Source of the DNA: JAIBDK01 sp965261915
GTDB taxonomy: Bacteria; Pseudomonadota; Gammaproteobacteria; Arenicellales; Poriferihabitantaceae
Direction: 5' to 3'
NCBI GenBank assembly: GCA_965261915.1
Contig: CBDHDW010000013.1
Span: forward strand, 2,418,001 to 2,482,000
Length of the DNA: 64,000 nt
Shown: positions 8,550 to 17,762 of the stretch, one piece after another
Numbering within the stretch: position 1 is the stretch's first letter
How the letters are laid out: every line of letters starts with the position of its first letter
Translations under genes and position numbers: made by a program
Notes under the pieces: generated by a model
The model's input: the letters and a program-made list of their open reading frames with translations, nothing else
Database searches by the model: none
Told to the model about the DNA's origin: nothing

Positions 8550-10496
8550 ATGGCTGAAAATTCAGAATCAAAAGAATACAAGTTAACTTTCCGCGCGTTT
8601 GAGGATGGCGAGCATCAATGGCAAGACTGGCAGGACGCAATTTTTAGTGCGGATCATTCCCACAAGTGCCCGACCTATGTTCATCGAACACCGCCATGTC
8701 AGGGCAGTTGTCCGTCAGGGGAAGATGTTCGGGGTTGGCTGCAGATCGTTAAGGGTATTGAGAAACCGCCTGCAGATATGGAATGGGCGGAATATGCATT
8801 TCAGCGATCGACGAATGCAAATCCATTTCCGGCGATGATGGGTCGGGTATGCCCGGCACCTTGCGAGGACGGCTGCAATCGTAATGACGTCGAAGACTAT
8901 GTGGGGATAAATTCCATTGAGCAGTTTATCGGTGACAATGCGTTTGAGAAGAACTATGCCTTCTCGGCTCCACCGTTAGGTGAAAAGAAAGTCGCGATTA
9001 TCGGCGGTGGGCCGGCAGGGCTGGCGGCGGCTTATCAGCTGCGTCGAAAAGGTCATGGCTCAACAATTTTTGACGATCATGATGCGCTCGGTGGAATGAT
9101 GCGTTACGGCATTCCGGGATACCGTACGCCACGCGCTCATTTGGATCATGAGATCCGGCGCATTCTGAATTTGGGTGGTATTGAAGTTAAGACTGCAGTG
9201 AAAGTTGGCGTAGCGGTGTCAGTGGAGTCTTTGGAAACAGCGTTTGATGCGGTACTGTGGTGCATCGGATGTCAGACTGGCCGCGCGTTACCTGTGAAAG
9301 GCGGTGATGCCCCCAATTGTGTGAGTGGCGTTAAGTTTCTTGAAGCGTTTAACCAGGGAACGTTGCAGGTCACCTCGGATCGGGTAATTTGTGTCGGTGG
9401 CGGTGACACCTCTATCGATGTTGTATCGGTCGCCAGACGTCTGGGTAAAATAAAGAATATCAACAAGTCTCACCGTCCTGAAGCGGTAATAGGGGGCTAT
9501 GTTGCACACGACGCTGCATTCTCAGCGATGCGAGAAGGGGCTGATGTGACATTGACATCGTTATTTCCTCGAGCGCAAATGACGGCAACGGATCACGAGG
9601 TGGAAGATGCATTGAATGAAGGTGTGGATATCCGATACGGCGTTATACCGGTTGAGGTTATGCTGGACGACGACGGCCGTGCCACCGCGCTAATACTCGC
9701 GGAATGTACCTTTGAAGAAGACGGTCGAGCAGTACCCGCTGACGGAACTGAATTTGAAATTGAATGCGATCTGGTGGTTTCGGCGATTGGTCAGGGCGGA
9801 AACCTCGATGGCCTGGAGCAGTTTGACAATGGTCGTGGTTTGATGGATGCGGACAAGTTTTATCAGGTGCCGGATCACGACGGACATTTTGTTGCCGGCG
9901 ACATTATTCGCCCCCATTTGCTAACCACAGCGATCGGCCAGGCATCCATCGCCTGCGATAGTATTGATTTGTATTTCAAAGGTGCCGAACCCGGCAGGCG
10001 GCCAAAAGTGGACGTCCATCATTTTGATTTGCTCGATAAACTGCGCGAAACCGATCTTGCTCCGGATGGCTATGACCATCAACAGCAATGGGGTACCTGC
10101 GATTCCAATTTTGCCATTCACAACTATGAAGACCGTAGTGCCCATGAAATTATTCCCTCCGATAAACTATTCCTCGGGCATTTTAAGCATGTCTCGCGAA
10201 ATAAAAGGCAAGCCAAAGGGCCAGATAAGGAATCGGTTTTAAGTCATTTTGAAGAGCGGCATGTTGGGCTCGACGCGGAAACGGCGAGAAAGGAAGCGGA
10301 TCGTTGTATGAGTTGCGGTATGTGTTTTGAGTGCGACAACTGCGTTATTTATTGTCCTCAGGATGCCGTGTTTCGGGTCAAAAAAGATCAATCAACTCTG
10401 GGACGGTATGTTGATACGGATTACAGCAAATGTATCGGTTGTCACATTTGTGCGGATGTTTGTCCGACCGGATATATTGAGATGGGTATGGGGTAG
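8550..10496 (+). CDS. dsrL: DsrL, NAD(P)H:acceptor iron-sulfur flavoprotein
   Basis: DsrL (648 residues) resembles the GltD small subunit of glutamate synthase. It is the electron partner of rDsrAB in sulfur oxidation, passing electrons to NAD(P)+. An N-terminal cysteine-rich region (C40, C50, C54, C101, C105, C109) holds Fe-S clusters. The FAD-binding glycine motif is VAIIGGGPAGLAAAY (about residues 148-162) and the nucleotide-binding motif is VICVGGGDTSIDVV (about 280). A C-terminal ferredoxin domain has CMSCGMCFECDNCVIYCP and CIGCHICADVCP. The ferredoxin tail and size fit the oxidative form of DsrL. Confidence 0.96.
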   Translation: MAENSESKEYKLTFRAFEDGEHQWQDWQDAIFSADHSHKCPTYVHRTPPCQGSCPSGEDVRGWLQIVKGIEKPPADMEWAEYAFQRSTNANPFPAMMGRVCPAPCEDGCNRNDVEDYVGINSIEQFIGDNAFEKNYAFSAPPLGEKKVAIIGGGPAGLAAAYQLRRKGHGSTIFDDHDALGGMMRYGIPGYRTPRAHLDHEIRRILNLGGIEVKTAVKVGVAVSVESLETAFDAVLWCIGCQTGRALPVKGGDAPNCVSGVKFLEAFNQGTLQVTSDRVICVGGGDTSIDVVSVARRLGKIKNINKSHRPEAVIGGYVAHDAAFSAMREGADVTLTSLFPRAQMTATDHEVEDALNEGVDIRYGVIPVEVMLDDDGRATALILAECTFEEDGRAVPADGTEFEIECDLVVSAIGQGGNLDGLEQFDNGRGLMDADKFYQVPDHDGHFVAGDIIRPHLLTTAIGQASIACDSIDLYFKGAEPGRRPKVDVHHFDLLDKLRETDLAPDGYDHQQQWGTCDSNFAIHNYEDRSAHEIIPSDKLFLGHFKHVSRNKRQAKGPDKESVLSHFEERHVGLDAETARKEADRCMSCGMCFECDNCVIYCPQDAVFRVKKDQSTLGRYVDTDYSKCIGCHICADVCPTGYIEMGMG

Positions 10497-10560
10497 TAGC
10501 AGATCTTTATTTTGTGATGAGGTTGCGTTGCACTTATTATGTGAATTCGAGTATCTTGAA

Positions 10561-10998
10561 ATGATGAAATTTTGGGTTAACATATTGCTGCCTGGTATCC
10601 TTCTGGCCTCAGGGTTTTCAGTTGCTGATGCACCGCTTGTTCCTCGCGGCAAGGGTCAGCAGTGTGTTGAGCCAACGGACGTGATGCGTAAGCAGCATAT
10701 GGAATTTTTATTGCATCAGCGGGATTTGACGGTTCACGATGGAATTCGGACCAAGAAACATAGCTTGAACGAATGTGTTGAATGTCACGTGCAGACAAAT
10801 CCATCCGGAGAATATATTTCGATTAATGCACCGCAGCAATTTTGTTCGGTTTGTCATGAGTATGCGAGTGTGAAGATGGACTGTTTTGAATGTCATGCAA
10901 CACAACCGGATTTACCTCAATCGGCGAATAGATTAATGCAGCAGGCGTTGGGCATTCTGATCGCGAAAGAGCTTTCCCAGCCGTCGGTATCGCAATAA
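10561..10998 (+). CDS. dsrJ: DsrJ, periplasmic triheme cytochrome c
   Basis: DsrJ (145 residues from the ATG at 10561) is the periplasmic triheme cytochrome of DsrMKJOP. An uncleaved signal/anchor helix (FWVNILLPGILLASGFSV) is followed by three heme c sites: CVECH, CSVCH and CFECH. The frame is open far upstream inside dsrL, but the ATG-ATG at 10561/10564 starts the secretion signal and lies beyond the dsrL stop, so it is the sensible start. It is followed by dsrO after 8 nt. Confidence 0.95.
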   Translation: MMKFWVNILLPGILLASGFSVADAPLVPRGKGQQCVEPTDVMRKQHMEFLLHQRDLTVHDGIRTKKHSLNECVECHVQTNPSGEYISINAPQQFCSVCHEYASVKMDCFECHATQPDLPQSANRLMQQALGILIAKELSQPSVSQ

Positions 10999-11006
10999 GG
11001 TTTATT

Positions 11007-11747
11007 ATGTCAGATGGCCTGAAAACAGCCTCTTCCCGACGAAGCCTTCTAAAAGGCGCGGCAGCGTGCGTGGCGCTGACGGTGGGTGGGTTTCGTTTGG
11101 TCGATCTGGCAATGGCGAAATCGAAACAAGACGCTGCCTCAAGTCTGGTGCGCTGGGGGATGTTAATTGATACGGAGAAATGTGCTTCGGATTGCAGCGC
11201 TTGTGTCGACAGCTGCAACAGCGAACACAATTTGCAAGATACCGGGCGGCAGACCACCGATGCACAATGGATTCGCAAGCTCGATATGACAGATAACCAA
11301 TCCGCGCGGGTGACCTCATTGCCGATGTTGTGTCAGCATTGTGAAAACCCGCCTTGTGTGGACGTTTGCCCGACGGGGGCATCATTCAAAAGAGAAGACG
11401 GCATCGTATTGGTGGACAAGCACAGCTGCATTGGCTGCCGATATTGTGTGGTGGCTTGCCCTTATAAAGCACGATCGTTTGTCCACGAAAATTTGCATAA
11501 TCAGAAATCCTATTCACCGCGCGGTAAAGGAACAGTTGAAAGCTGTACGTTTTGTGTCCATCGTGTCGATGATGATCGAACACCGGCGTGTGTAGAAGGC
11601 TGCCAATCAAAGGGAAAGGGTGCGATGGTATTTGGCGATCTGAATGATCCATCAAGCGCTATTGCACAAAAAATGCAAACCGAGTCATCGCGCCAGATCC
11701 GGGAAGATTTAGGTTTGAACACCGGGGTTCGCTATCAAAATGTCTAG
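11007..11747 (+). CDS. dsrO: DsrO, periplasmic iron-sulfur subunit
   Basis: DsrO (246 residues) is the periplasmic ferredoxin-like subunit of DsrMKJOP. A twin-arginine signal (SRRSLLKGAAACVAL) leads the protein. Four clusters of cysteines follow: CASDCSACVDSC, CQHCENPPCVDVCP, CIGCRYCVVACP and CTFCVHRVDDDRTPACVEGC, the arrangement of the PhsB/PsrB family. The gene overlaps the start of dsrP by 8 nt, which suggests translational coupling. Confidence 0.95.
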   Translation: MSDGLKTASSRRSLLKGAAACVALTVGGFRLVDLAMAKSKQDAASSLVRWGMLIDTEKCASDCSACVDSCNSEHNLQDTGRQTTDAQWIRKLDMTDNQSARVTSLPMLCQHCENPPCVDVCPTGASFKREDGIVLVDKHSCIGCRYCVVACPYKARSFVHENLHNQKSYSPRGKGTVESCTFCVHRVDDDRTPACVEGCQSKGKGAMVFGDLNDPSSAIAQKMQTESSRQIREDLGLNTGVRYQNV

Positions 11748-12918
11748 TGAAGTCCGATTCTCAATTTTGAAATCAACGGATACGGGATATCGAGTATTGG
11801 TTATTTGCCTGATGCTGTTAATTGTGGTGGGTTATTACGCCGCACACTTTATCGAGACGGAAGGGCACTGGGTGACCGGAATGAACAATCAGGTGGTCTG
11901 GGGTTTGCCGCACGTGTTTGCGATATTTCTGATTTTATCTGCTTCAGGTGCGTTGAATGTGGGCTCGATGAGTTCGGTATTCGGTAAAGAGGAGTACAAG
12001 CCGTGGGCACGATTTTCCGGATTAGTGTCGGTTGCGCTATTGCTGGGCGGGTTGATCATTCTTGTGCTCGACCTTGGCAGACCAGAGCGATTAATTGTGG
12101 CGATAACACATTATAATTTTAAATCGATCTTCGCCTGGAATGTTTTTCTGTACACCGGGTTTATCGGTGTCGTCATTGTTTATCTATGGATGCAGTTCGA
12201 AAAGCGATTCAGTCGTCTGGTGCCAGTCACCGGATTGGCGACTTTCATTTGGCGTTTGATCCTTACGAGTGGGACGGGCGGAATTTTTGGGTTCCTGGTT
12301 GCCCGTGAACTTTATGACTCGGCGATGATGATTCCGATTTTCATTGTTTTATCTCTGGTGTTGGGAACAGCGGTGTTTATTTTGGTGGAAAAATTGCTGT
12401 CAATCTGGACCGACTCATCAATGCCAACAGCAATCTACTCAAGGCTCAGTTATCTGCTGGGCGTCTTTGCCGCGTTGAATTTGTTTCTCGCGCTGGCATT
12501 GCACTTAACAACGCTCTATGCAGCAGAGCATCACGGTGTTGAGCGTTTTATACTTTTTGATGGTGGTGTTTATACCAACCTGTTTTGGTTGGGACAGGTC
12601 TTGCTCGGGGGAATAATTCCAATCTGGTGGTTAATTAAGAAGCGCGCCAAATTGCCAAATAACACGCTACTTGCCGTTTCCTCTGTTGTTGTCGGAGGAT
12701 TTTCCCAGTTGTATATCCTAATCATTGCGGGGCAGGCTTACCCCCAATCGCTGTTTCCCGGGAAAACCGTTTCAAGTTCTTTTTATGATGGTGTGGTTGC
12801 GGAGTATTGCCCAGGGTTTTGGGAGCTGGCACTTGGAGCGGGTGCGGTATCGTTATCGCTTTTTATGGTGATCGCTGGTGTACGGGTGTTGCCTTTCCTG
12901 CCGGAAAACCATTCTTAA
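11740..12918 (+). CDS. dsrP: DsrP, NrfD/PsrC-type membrane subunit
   Basis: DsrP (392 residues) is the second membrane subunit of DsrMKJOP and interacts with quinones. It is hydrophobic throughout with about ten membrane segments, and has the NrfD-family features VWGLPHVFAIFLILSASG and LDLGRPER near residues 50-115. It overlaps dsrO by 8 nt. The last codons before dsrN are followed by a 23-nt gap. Confidence 0.94.
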   Translation: MSSEVRFSILKSTDTGYRVLVICLMLLIVVGYYAAHFIETEGHWVTGMNNQVVWGLPHVFAIFLILSASGALNVGSMSSVFGKEEYKPWARFSGLVSVALLLGGLIILVLDLGRPERLIVAITHYNFKSIFAWNVFLYTGFIGVVIVYLWMQFEKRFSRLVPVTGLATFIWRLILTSGTGGIFGFLVARELYDSAMMIPIFIVLSLVLGTAVFILVEKLLSIWTDSSMPTAIYSRLSYLLGVFAALNLFLALALHLTTLYAAEHHGVERFILFDGGVYTNLFWLGQVLLGGIIPIWWLIKKRAKLPNNTLLAVSSVVVGGFSQLYILIIAGQAYPQSLFPGKTVSSSFYDGVVAEYCPGFWELALGAGAVSLSLFMVIAGVRVLPFLPENHS

Positions 12919-12941
12919 GTTCCCGCGAGAGGCAATTCGCC

Positions 12942-14342
12942 ATGTCTGGCATTTATATCTCCGCCGCCAATAAGTCATCAGGAAAAACCACGCTGACAGT
13001 GGGAATCTGTTCGGCGCTTCAAAGTCGTGGAATGATTATTCAGCCCTTTAAGAAGGGCCCCGACTACATCGACCCCATGTGGCTTTCAACTGCTGCCGGA
13101 CGCATATGCTACAACCTCGATTTTAACGTTCAAAGTGACGATGAAATTCTCGCAACCGTGGGCGCTCAGCAGCAAACCGTAGATTTAAACATTGTCGAGG
13201 GAAACAAGGGTTTGTTTGATGGTGTGGATGTGCATGGAACTGACTGCAATGCAGCGCTGGCGAAATTGCTTGGGTTCCCTGTGTTATTAGTGATAGATGC
13301 GCAAGGTATAACCCGAGGAATTGCACCATTACTCAATGGCTATCAGGCTTTTGATGCGGAAGTTCAGTATGCCGGCATCGTACTCAACAATACTGCCGGG
13401 TCTCGGCACGAAAGCAAATTACGTAAAGTTATCGAAGCCTACACCGACTTTGAGGTGTTGGGTTCAGTGGAACGAAACGCAAATCTGGAAATTCGCGAGC
13501 GTCATATGGGGCTGGTGACGGATAAGGAAAATACTGAATCCGACTCGATCATTGCGAGTATTCGCGAAACGGTGGAATCTGCAATCGATCTGGATCAGTT
13601 AATTGAGGGCGCAACGCAATCCGCTGATTCTTGCCAATATAAAACGCTCAAACAAGCAGAGTCTTCTCAGCCTAATAAAACGGGTGAATCTGTGAAAATT
13701 GGTGTCGCGTGGGATGCCGCCTTTTGTTTTTATTATCAGGACGATCTGGATGCACTTCGACAGCATAATGTCGAAGTCGAATTCTTTAGTGTTTTGGATG
13801 ATAGTGAGTTACCGGAAGCAGATGGTTTGTTTATTGGCGGCGGCTTCCCCGAAACCCACTGTCCACAACTGTCGAAGAACAGGAAAATGGCGCAAGCCAT
13901 TCGTAACTTCGCGCAATTAAATAAACCGATCTATGCCGAGTGCGGTGGTTTAATGTATTTGGCCCGATATATCCATTGGCAGGATAAACAATATGAAATG
14001 GCTGGCATCATTCCGGCGGATATAGCGATAACAAAAAAGCCTGTTGGCAGGGGTTTGGTAGAGCTGCAGCCTGGCCCGAATCACCCGTGGTGTGTTGAAT
14101 CAGGCTTTTCCAGATCCCGGGTGCTACCGGCACACGAGTTTCACTATTCGAAAATTATCAATATAGACGAACCACTGGTCTATGCGTATGATGTGAAACG
14201 GGGTTGGGGAATAGACGGCGAGCATGATGGTGTGGTCCTCGGCAACGTGTTTGCCAGTTATTCTCATTTACGGAATACACATGACAGCCCCTGGGTTAAC
14301 GCTTTTTTAAGCGTGGTTCGAAACGCGGTTCAGACAAACTAA
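12942..14342 (+). CDS. dsrN: DsrN, siroheme a-amidase (CobB/CbiA family)
   Basis: DsrN (466 residues from the ATG at 12942) amidates siroheme for DsrAB using glutamine and ATP. The P-loop is SAANKSSGKTTLTVG at the N terminus. The dethiobiotin-synthetase-like half has KKGPDYIDP and VEGNKGLFDG. The C-terminal glutamine amidotransferase half has the nucleophile C in AECGGLMYL and ends with a conserved histidine region (HSHLRN-like, YSHLR). An in-frame start inside dsrP exists, but the ATG at 12942 with a GAGAGG-type site gives the normal family N terminus (MSGIYISAA). Confidence 0.94.
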   Translation: MSGIYISAANKSSGKTTLTVGICSALQSRGMIIQPFKKGPDYIDPMWLSTAAGRICYNLDFNVQSDDEILATVGAQQQTVDLNIVEGNKGLFDGVDVHGTDCNAALAKLLGFPVLLVIDAQGITRGIAPLLNGYQAFDAEVQYAGIVLNNTAGSRHESKLRKVIEAYTDFEVLGSVERNANLEIRERHMGLVTDKENTESDSIIASIRETVESAIDLDQLIEGATQSADSCQYKTLKQAESSQPNKTGESVKIGVAWDAAFCFYYQDDLDALRQHNVEVEFFSVLDDSELPEADGLFIGGGFPETHCPQLSKNRKMAQAIRNFAQLNKPIYAECGGLMYLARYIHWQDKQYEMAGIIPADIAITKKPVGRGLVELQPGPNHPWCVESGFSRSRVLPAHEFHYSKIINIDEPLVYAYDVKRGWGIDGEHDGVVLGNVFASYSHLRNTHDSPWVNAFLSVVRNAVQTN

Positions 14343-14345
14343 ATT

Positions 14346-14732
14346 ATGATTAGCGTAACAAAACAGGCAGCAGCGCAAATCAAGCGAGCGATGGAGGACA
14401 CTAACGCTGAGGGTTCTTTTCTTCGATTGGCAGCGCGCCGCCTGGAGAATGGAAGCCTGGACTATGCTATGGGTTTCGATGAAACGGATCACAATGACAG
14501 CCACAGCCGATCAAATGGAATCGAAATCGTGGTTGCCCCGACCAGCACGGAATTATTACGCAATGCAACTTTGGATTATGTCGAGATGGAAGGGGAGTAT
14601 CGCTACATTTTTATGAATCCCAATGACCCCGGACACAGCTTGCCGCAAGAACAAGCAGCGCCAGAGACTCCAGACAAGGATGCTGATTCAGAAAAACCCG
14701 ATACGGCTATCGCGGGATTCAAGCCCGCCTAG
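14346..14732 (+). CDS. dsrR: DsrR, A-type carrier-like protein
   Basis: DsrR (128 residues) has the HesB/IscA fold (MISVTKQAAAQIKRAM, SFLRLAARR, YAMGFDE). It lacks cysteines, as known for DsrR, which therefore cannot hold an iron-sulfur cluster in the IscA way. In Allochromatium it influences dsr expression after transcription. The C terminus is a short charged tail rich in Pro, Glu and Asp. It follows dsrN by 3 nt and is the last recognisable dsr gene; no dsrS homologue is recognised after it. Confidence 0.88.
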   Translation: MISVTKQAAAQIKRAMEDTNAEGSFLRLAARRLENGSLDYAMGFDETDHNDSHSRSNGIEIVVAPTSTELLRNATLDYVEMEGEYRYIFMNPNDPGHSLPQEQAAPETPDKDADSEKPDTAIAGFKPA

Positions 14733-14753
14733 TTAAAAATCCAGCTCGCTACA

Positions 14754-15854
14754 ATGGATATTAATGATGCTGATGCACTGGAGTTGACCTATGATCTGGT
14801 CGCAACGACGATGCAAAGTCATGATCTGGAGTATCTTCTGTCACGCTACATGCACAAAGTATCCGGCATACTCAATGCCAGCGCAGCTTCAGTTCGAATT
14901 GCAAAGGCTGGCGAATTGGTTTTAGTTGATAGCGCAAATTTACCTGAGGGAGCTGTGTTTGTTACTGAACAACTTTCAATCCGGGAGTTTCGCGAGCGCT
15001 ATGAAGTTGAACGCGATGCCGTCGGTTTTCAATCAAATTGCCATGTTGATTCACAATGCTCACTGGTTTCCGTTCCGCTTAAATTCAAGAATGCCATTCA
15101 GGGTAGTTATCAGTTTTTAATACCGAAGACGAAAGCACTCTCTAACAATGCGGCTTTAATGCTGGATAACGTTGGCAAGCACGTCGGGTTTTTGATTGAG
15201 CAGGCTCGGCAGGATCAGGATCAGGCGCGAATGTTATTGGTAGAAGAGCGTACCCGAATGGCCAATGAGATGCATGACTCATTGGCGCAATCACTGGCAG
15301 GGCTGCGAATTCAGGCGAGAATTCTTGATGAGACGCTTCACCAGGGTGATGAACAGGTTACCTGGGAAGAACTGGAAAAGCTGCAAAGCCAGGTAGAGCA
15401 GGCTAATCAGGAATTGCGTTGCCTAATCGGGCGGTTTCGGGCACCGTTGCAGTCATACGAAGTGATTGACTCTGTGGAAAAGGAAATCTCGTTGTTCAAG
15501 CAAAAACACAATGCCAATGTCTATTTCCAAAATGAATGGCAGCAAGATTCTCTGAGCGCAGATCAACGAACTGATGTGATCCGTATTGTTCAGGAAGCAT
15601 TAACCAATATCGGAAAGCATGCGAATGCCAGTAACGTTCGGGTACTTTTACGACACCAGTCCAATCGCTATCGACTGATGGTTGAAGATGATGGTGAGGG
15701 ATTCGATACGGTCGACTCCAGCGTTGCAGGACGGGTTGATCATTTCGGCCAGCAGATCATGTCTGAACGCGCGCTAAATCTGGGTGGTGAATTCAAGGTA
15801 GAATCTGAGCCTGGAGATGGAACAAGAATCAGCCTTGAGTTTGTAGATCAATGA
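14754..15854 (+). CDS. Soluble histidine kinase (NarX/LiaS class, GAF-like sensor)
   Basis: A 366-residue kinase without membrane segments. The first 150 residues look like a GAF-type sensor with a cysteine pair C96-x5-C102 (CHVDSQC). A coiled region and the HisKA_3 phosphoacceptor box RMANEMHDSLAQSLAGL follow, with H174 as the likely phosphorylated residue. The ATPase domain has the N box QEALTNIGKHA and G box VEDDGEGFD. It lies 21 nt after dsrR and overlaps the response regulator by 4 nt, so it is probably part of or downstream of the dsr transcript. A role in sensing redox or sulfur state to control dsr or sox is inference from position and the cysteine pair. Confidence 0.9.
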   Translation: MDINDADALELTYDLVATTMQSHDLEYLLSRYMHKVSGILNASAASVRIAKAGELVLVDSANLPEGAVFVTEQLSIREFRERYEVERDAVGFQSNCHVDSQCSLVSVPLKFKNAIQGSYQFLIPKTKALSNNAALMLDNVGKHVGFLIEQARQDQDQARMLLVEERTRMANEMHDSLAQSLAGLRIQARILDETLHQGDEQVTWEELEKLQSQVEQANQELRCLIGRFRAPLQSYEVIDSVEKEISLFKQKHNANVYFQNEWQQDSLSADQRTDVIRIVQEALTNIGKHANASNVRVLLRHQSNRYRLMVEDDGEGFDTVDSSVAGRVDHFGQQIMSERALNLGGEFKVESEPGDGTRISLEFVDQ

Positions 15855-16501
15855 AAGTTGTCATCATCGATGATCATGCGTTATTTCGCGAAGGTCTCGA
15901 AGGGCTGTTAAAGCGGCGTGGTGTAGAAGTTATCGCCTGTTCAAATGCCAGCGAGGGAGTCAGCGTTGTTGGCAAACAGCGGCCGGATGTTGTGATGGTT
16001 GATTTGCGGATGCCTGAGATGGATGGCGTTGAGGTGCTTAAAAAACTGAAAATCGAAAATGGCGATATTCCAGTGCTGATATTAACCACCTCAGATGATG
16101 CGAAAGATTTAAAAGAATGTCTTCAGTATGAAGCGAGCGGTTATCTTCTGAAAGATATGGATCCGGATGACCTGGTTGCAGCATTAACCAAAGTGATACG
16201 CGGGGAGCTTGTGGTAGCAGCGGAGTTGGCACCAACACTAGCCTGTATTATTCAAAATCCGAACCCGGAAATTGAAGCTGAGTCAGATTCCATTTTTTCC
16301 TGTTTGTCGCCGCGCGAATATGAAATACTGGAACACTTGACCGAAGGTCAAAGCAACAAGGTCATTGCCAGACATCTTGGAATTGCCGACGGTACGGTTA
16401 AACTGCACGTTAAATCCATTTTAAAAAAACTCGGATTACATTCCCGTGTTGAGGCGGCAGTTTTAGCCGCAAATGAAGGCGTTTTTAAAAACCACCATTA
16501 G
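15851..16501 (+). CDS. NarL-family response regulator
   Basis: A 216-residue response regulator. The receiver domain has the acidic pair D7/D8 and the phosphoacceptor D51 (VVMVDLRMPEMDG), followed by a LuxR-type helix-turn-helix at the C terminus (LSPREYEILEHLTEGQ, KVIARHLGIADGTVKLHV). ATGA overlap with the kinase gene indicates a coupled pair. The targets are unknown; the dsr, sox and TauD-like operons nearby are obvious candidates, by inference. Confidence 0.92.
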   Translation: MKVVIIDDHALFREGLEGLLKRRGVEVIACSNASEGVSVVGKQRPDVVMVDLRMPEMDGVEVLKKLKIENGDIPVLILTTSDDAKDLKECLQYEASGYLLKDMDPDDLVAALTKVIRGELVVAAELAPTLACIIQNPNPEIEAESDSIFSCLSPREYEILEHLTEGQSNKVIARHLGIADGTVKLHVKSILKKLGLHSRVEAAVLAANEGVFKNHH

Positions 16502-16510
16502 AAATCAAAA

Positions 16511-16963
16511 ATGACAATAGCGTTATCAGATACTGAAGAAATGAATTTGAATAGTGGTATTGCGGCGTTTGAAGCAAAAAATTTTGCCCAGTCACTAGCC
16601 TTGCTTGGACCCATTGCTGAAAAAGGTCTGGCTGATGCCCAATATCGTTTGGCGATTATGTACCAAAATGGTTTGGGTGTGGTTCGGAATGAATTATTTG
16701 CGCTAAAGTGGATGATCGCAGCGGCGAATCAAAACCTTCCCTACGCCCAGCATGGACTTGGCTTTATGTATATGGAAGGGGACTGTGTAGCCAAAAATGG
16801 TGAAAAAGCAGTGAGCTGGTTTACCAAAGCCGCAGACCAGGGAATGGCCGGATCACAAACCACGCTGGCAATGATGTACGAAACGGGCAATGGTGTGGAT
16901 AAAGATATGGACAAGGCAAAAGCCTGGTACAAGAAAGCAGGTTTTGCCGAACAATTAGTGTAG
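16511..16963 (+). CDS. Sel1-repeat protein
   Basis: A 150-residue soluble protein with about three Sel1-like repeats (ADAQYRLAIMYQNGLGV, YAQHGLGFMYMEGD, GSQTTLAMMYETGNGV) and the linking AVSWFTKAADQG type helix. Sel1 repeats build helical scaffolds for protein contacts. There is no signal peptide, so it is cytoplasmic. It starts 9 nt after the response regulator and may belong to the same transcript. The partner is unknown. Confidence 0.85.
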   Translation: MTIALSDTEEMNLNSGIAAFEAKNFAQSLALLGPIAEKGLADAQYRLAIMYQNGLGVVRNELFALKWMIAAANQNLPYAQHGLGFMYMEGDCVAKNGEKAVSWFTKAADQGMAGSQTTLAMMYETGNGVDKDMDKAKAWYKKAGFAEQLV

Positions 16964-16984
16964 TTGATAGAACCAGAATTTGAG

Positions 16985-17470
16985 ATGCGAATTAGGAATA
17001 AAAAGATTGCGAATCAGGGCGGCTGTACCTGCGGCCACATTCGCTATGAGATGGTTGGCAAACCATTGTTTGTACATTGTTGTCATTGTGGTTACTGCCA
17101 ACAGCAATCGGGATCTGCATTCGCCTTGAACGCCATGATCGAAGCTGGACAGGTGAAATGGCTACAAGGCGAGCTGGAGGTTGTTGATACACCGACCCCG
17201 AGTGGCCGAGGGCAGAAAATTAGTCGATGCAGCCAATGCAAGATCGCAGTCTGGAGTGTTTACGGCGGAGCGGGAGATAAGATCAGGTTTGTGCGCGTGG
17301 GGTCGCTGGATGACCCAAACCAATGGCCACCGGATATCCATATCTATACGTCAACAAAGCAAGATTGGGTTTCGCTTGCCGATGGAGTTCCTGTTGTTGA
17401 GGAATATTACAAAAGCAGTGAACACTGGCCTGCAGAAAGCCTGTCACGCGTCAAAGCACTACGAAATTAG
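16985..17470 (+). CDS. GFA/CENP-V family zinc-binding protein
   Basis: A 161-residue protein from the ATG at 16985 (a TTG at 16964 is also in frame). It has the zinc-binding pattern of the glutathione-dependent formaldehyde-activating (GFA) fold: GGCTCGHIRYE, HCCHCGYCQQQSGSAF and SRCSQCKIAVWS. Such proteins bind or transfer small thiol adducts; the true substrate is not known for most members. It directly follows the Sel1 gene and is the last of this plus-strand run. Confidence 0.85.
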   Translation: MRIRNKKIANQGGCTCGHIRYEMVGKPLFVHCCHCGYCQQQSGSAFALNAMIEAGQVKWLQGELEVVDTPTPSGRGQKISRCSQCKIAVWSVYGGAGDKIRFVRVGSLDDPNQWPPDIHIYTSTKQDWVSLADGVPVVEEYYKSSEHWPAESLSRVKALRN

Positions 17471-17762
17471 TTTGCTTGTTGATGGAAACGCGAAAACTTC
17501 TGCCATTAAATGGATCGCTATTATTTGCATTTCAAAAGATCCTTCACCGAGATCGTTGCCAAGATTACCCTGATCGACTGACCAATCGGTATCACCTTCA
17601 TTATCGGAGTCCCAAACCGGACCGTTACATTCGTTCATATCCCGAATGTCGAAATCTATAGGTAAAATTCTATTGCCATCGGTTTTGCGCGGCTGAAGCC
17701 GCAGTTCCAATAATGATGCAAAGCTCTCATGTGGTTTACGTTGCTGGTCGGGAAATGTATGT
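17471..17762. other. Intergenic region between GFA gene and yeeE
   Basis: About 290 bp between two convergent genes. It contains an 18-bp repeat-like hairpin at 17686-17703 and no convincing coding sequence. An 83-codon minus-strand frame (17459-17710) overlaps the end of the GFA gene and has no recognisable family. No clear T-rich terminator is seen. Confidence 0.5.
17686..17703. repeat. REP-like hairpin repeat, copy 1
   Basis: The 18-mer TGCGCGGCTGAAGCCGCA contains a perfect 6-bp stem GCGGCT/AGCCGC around a GA loop. The identical 18-mer occurs again at 50266-50283. Short intergenic GC-rich palindromes repeated in a genome are typical of REP elements. Two copies in 64 kb is weak but real evidence. 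Confidence 0.5.

Noticed and set aside
16511..16963. dsrS
   Set aside because: The gene after dsrR in Allochromatium is dsrS, but the genes here are a kinase, a regulator and a Sel1 protein without likeness to it as I remember.
17459..17710. 83-codon minus-strand frame after the GFA gene
   Set aside because: It overlaps the end of the GFA gene and has no family likeness, signal or ribosome-binding site.
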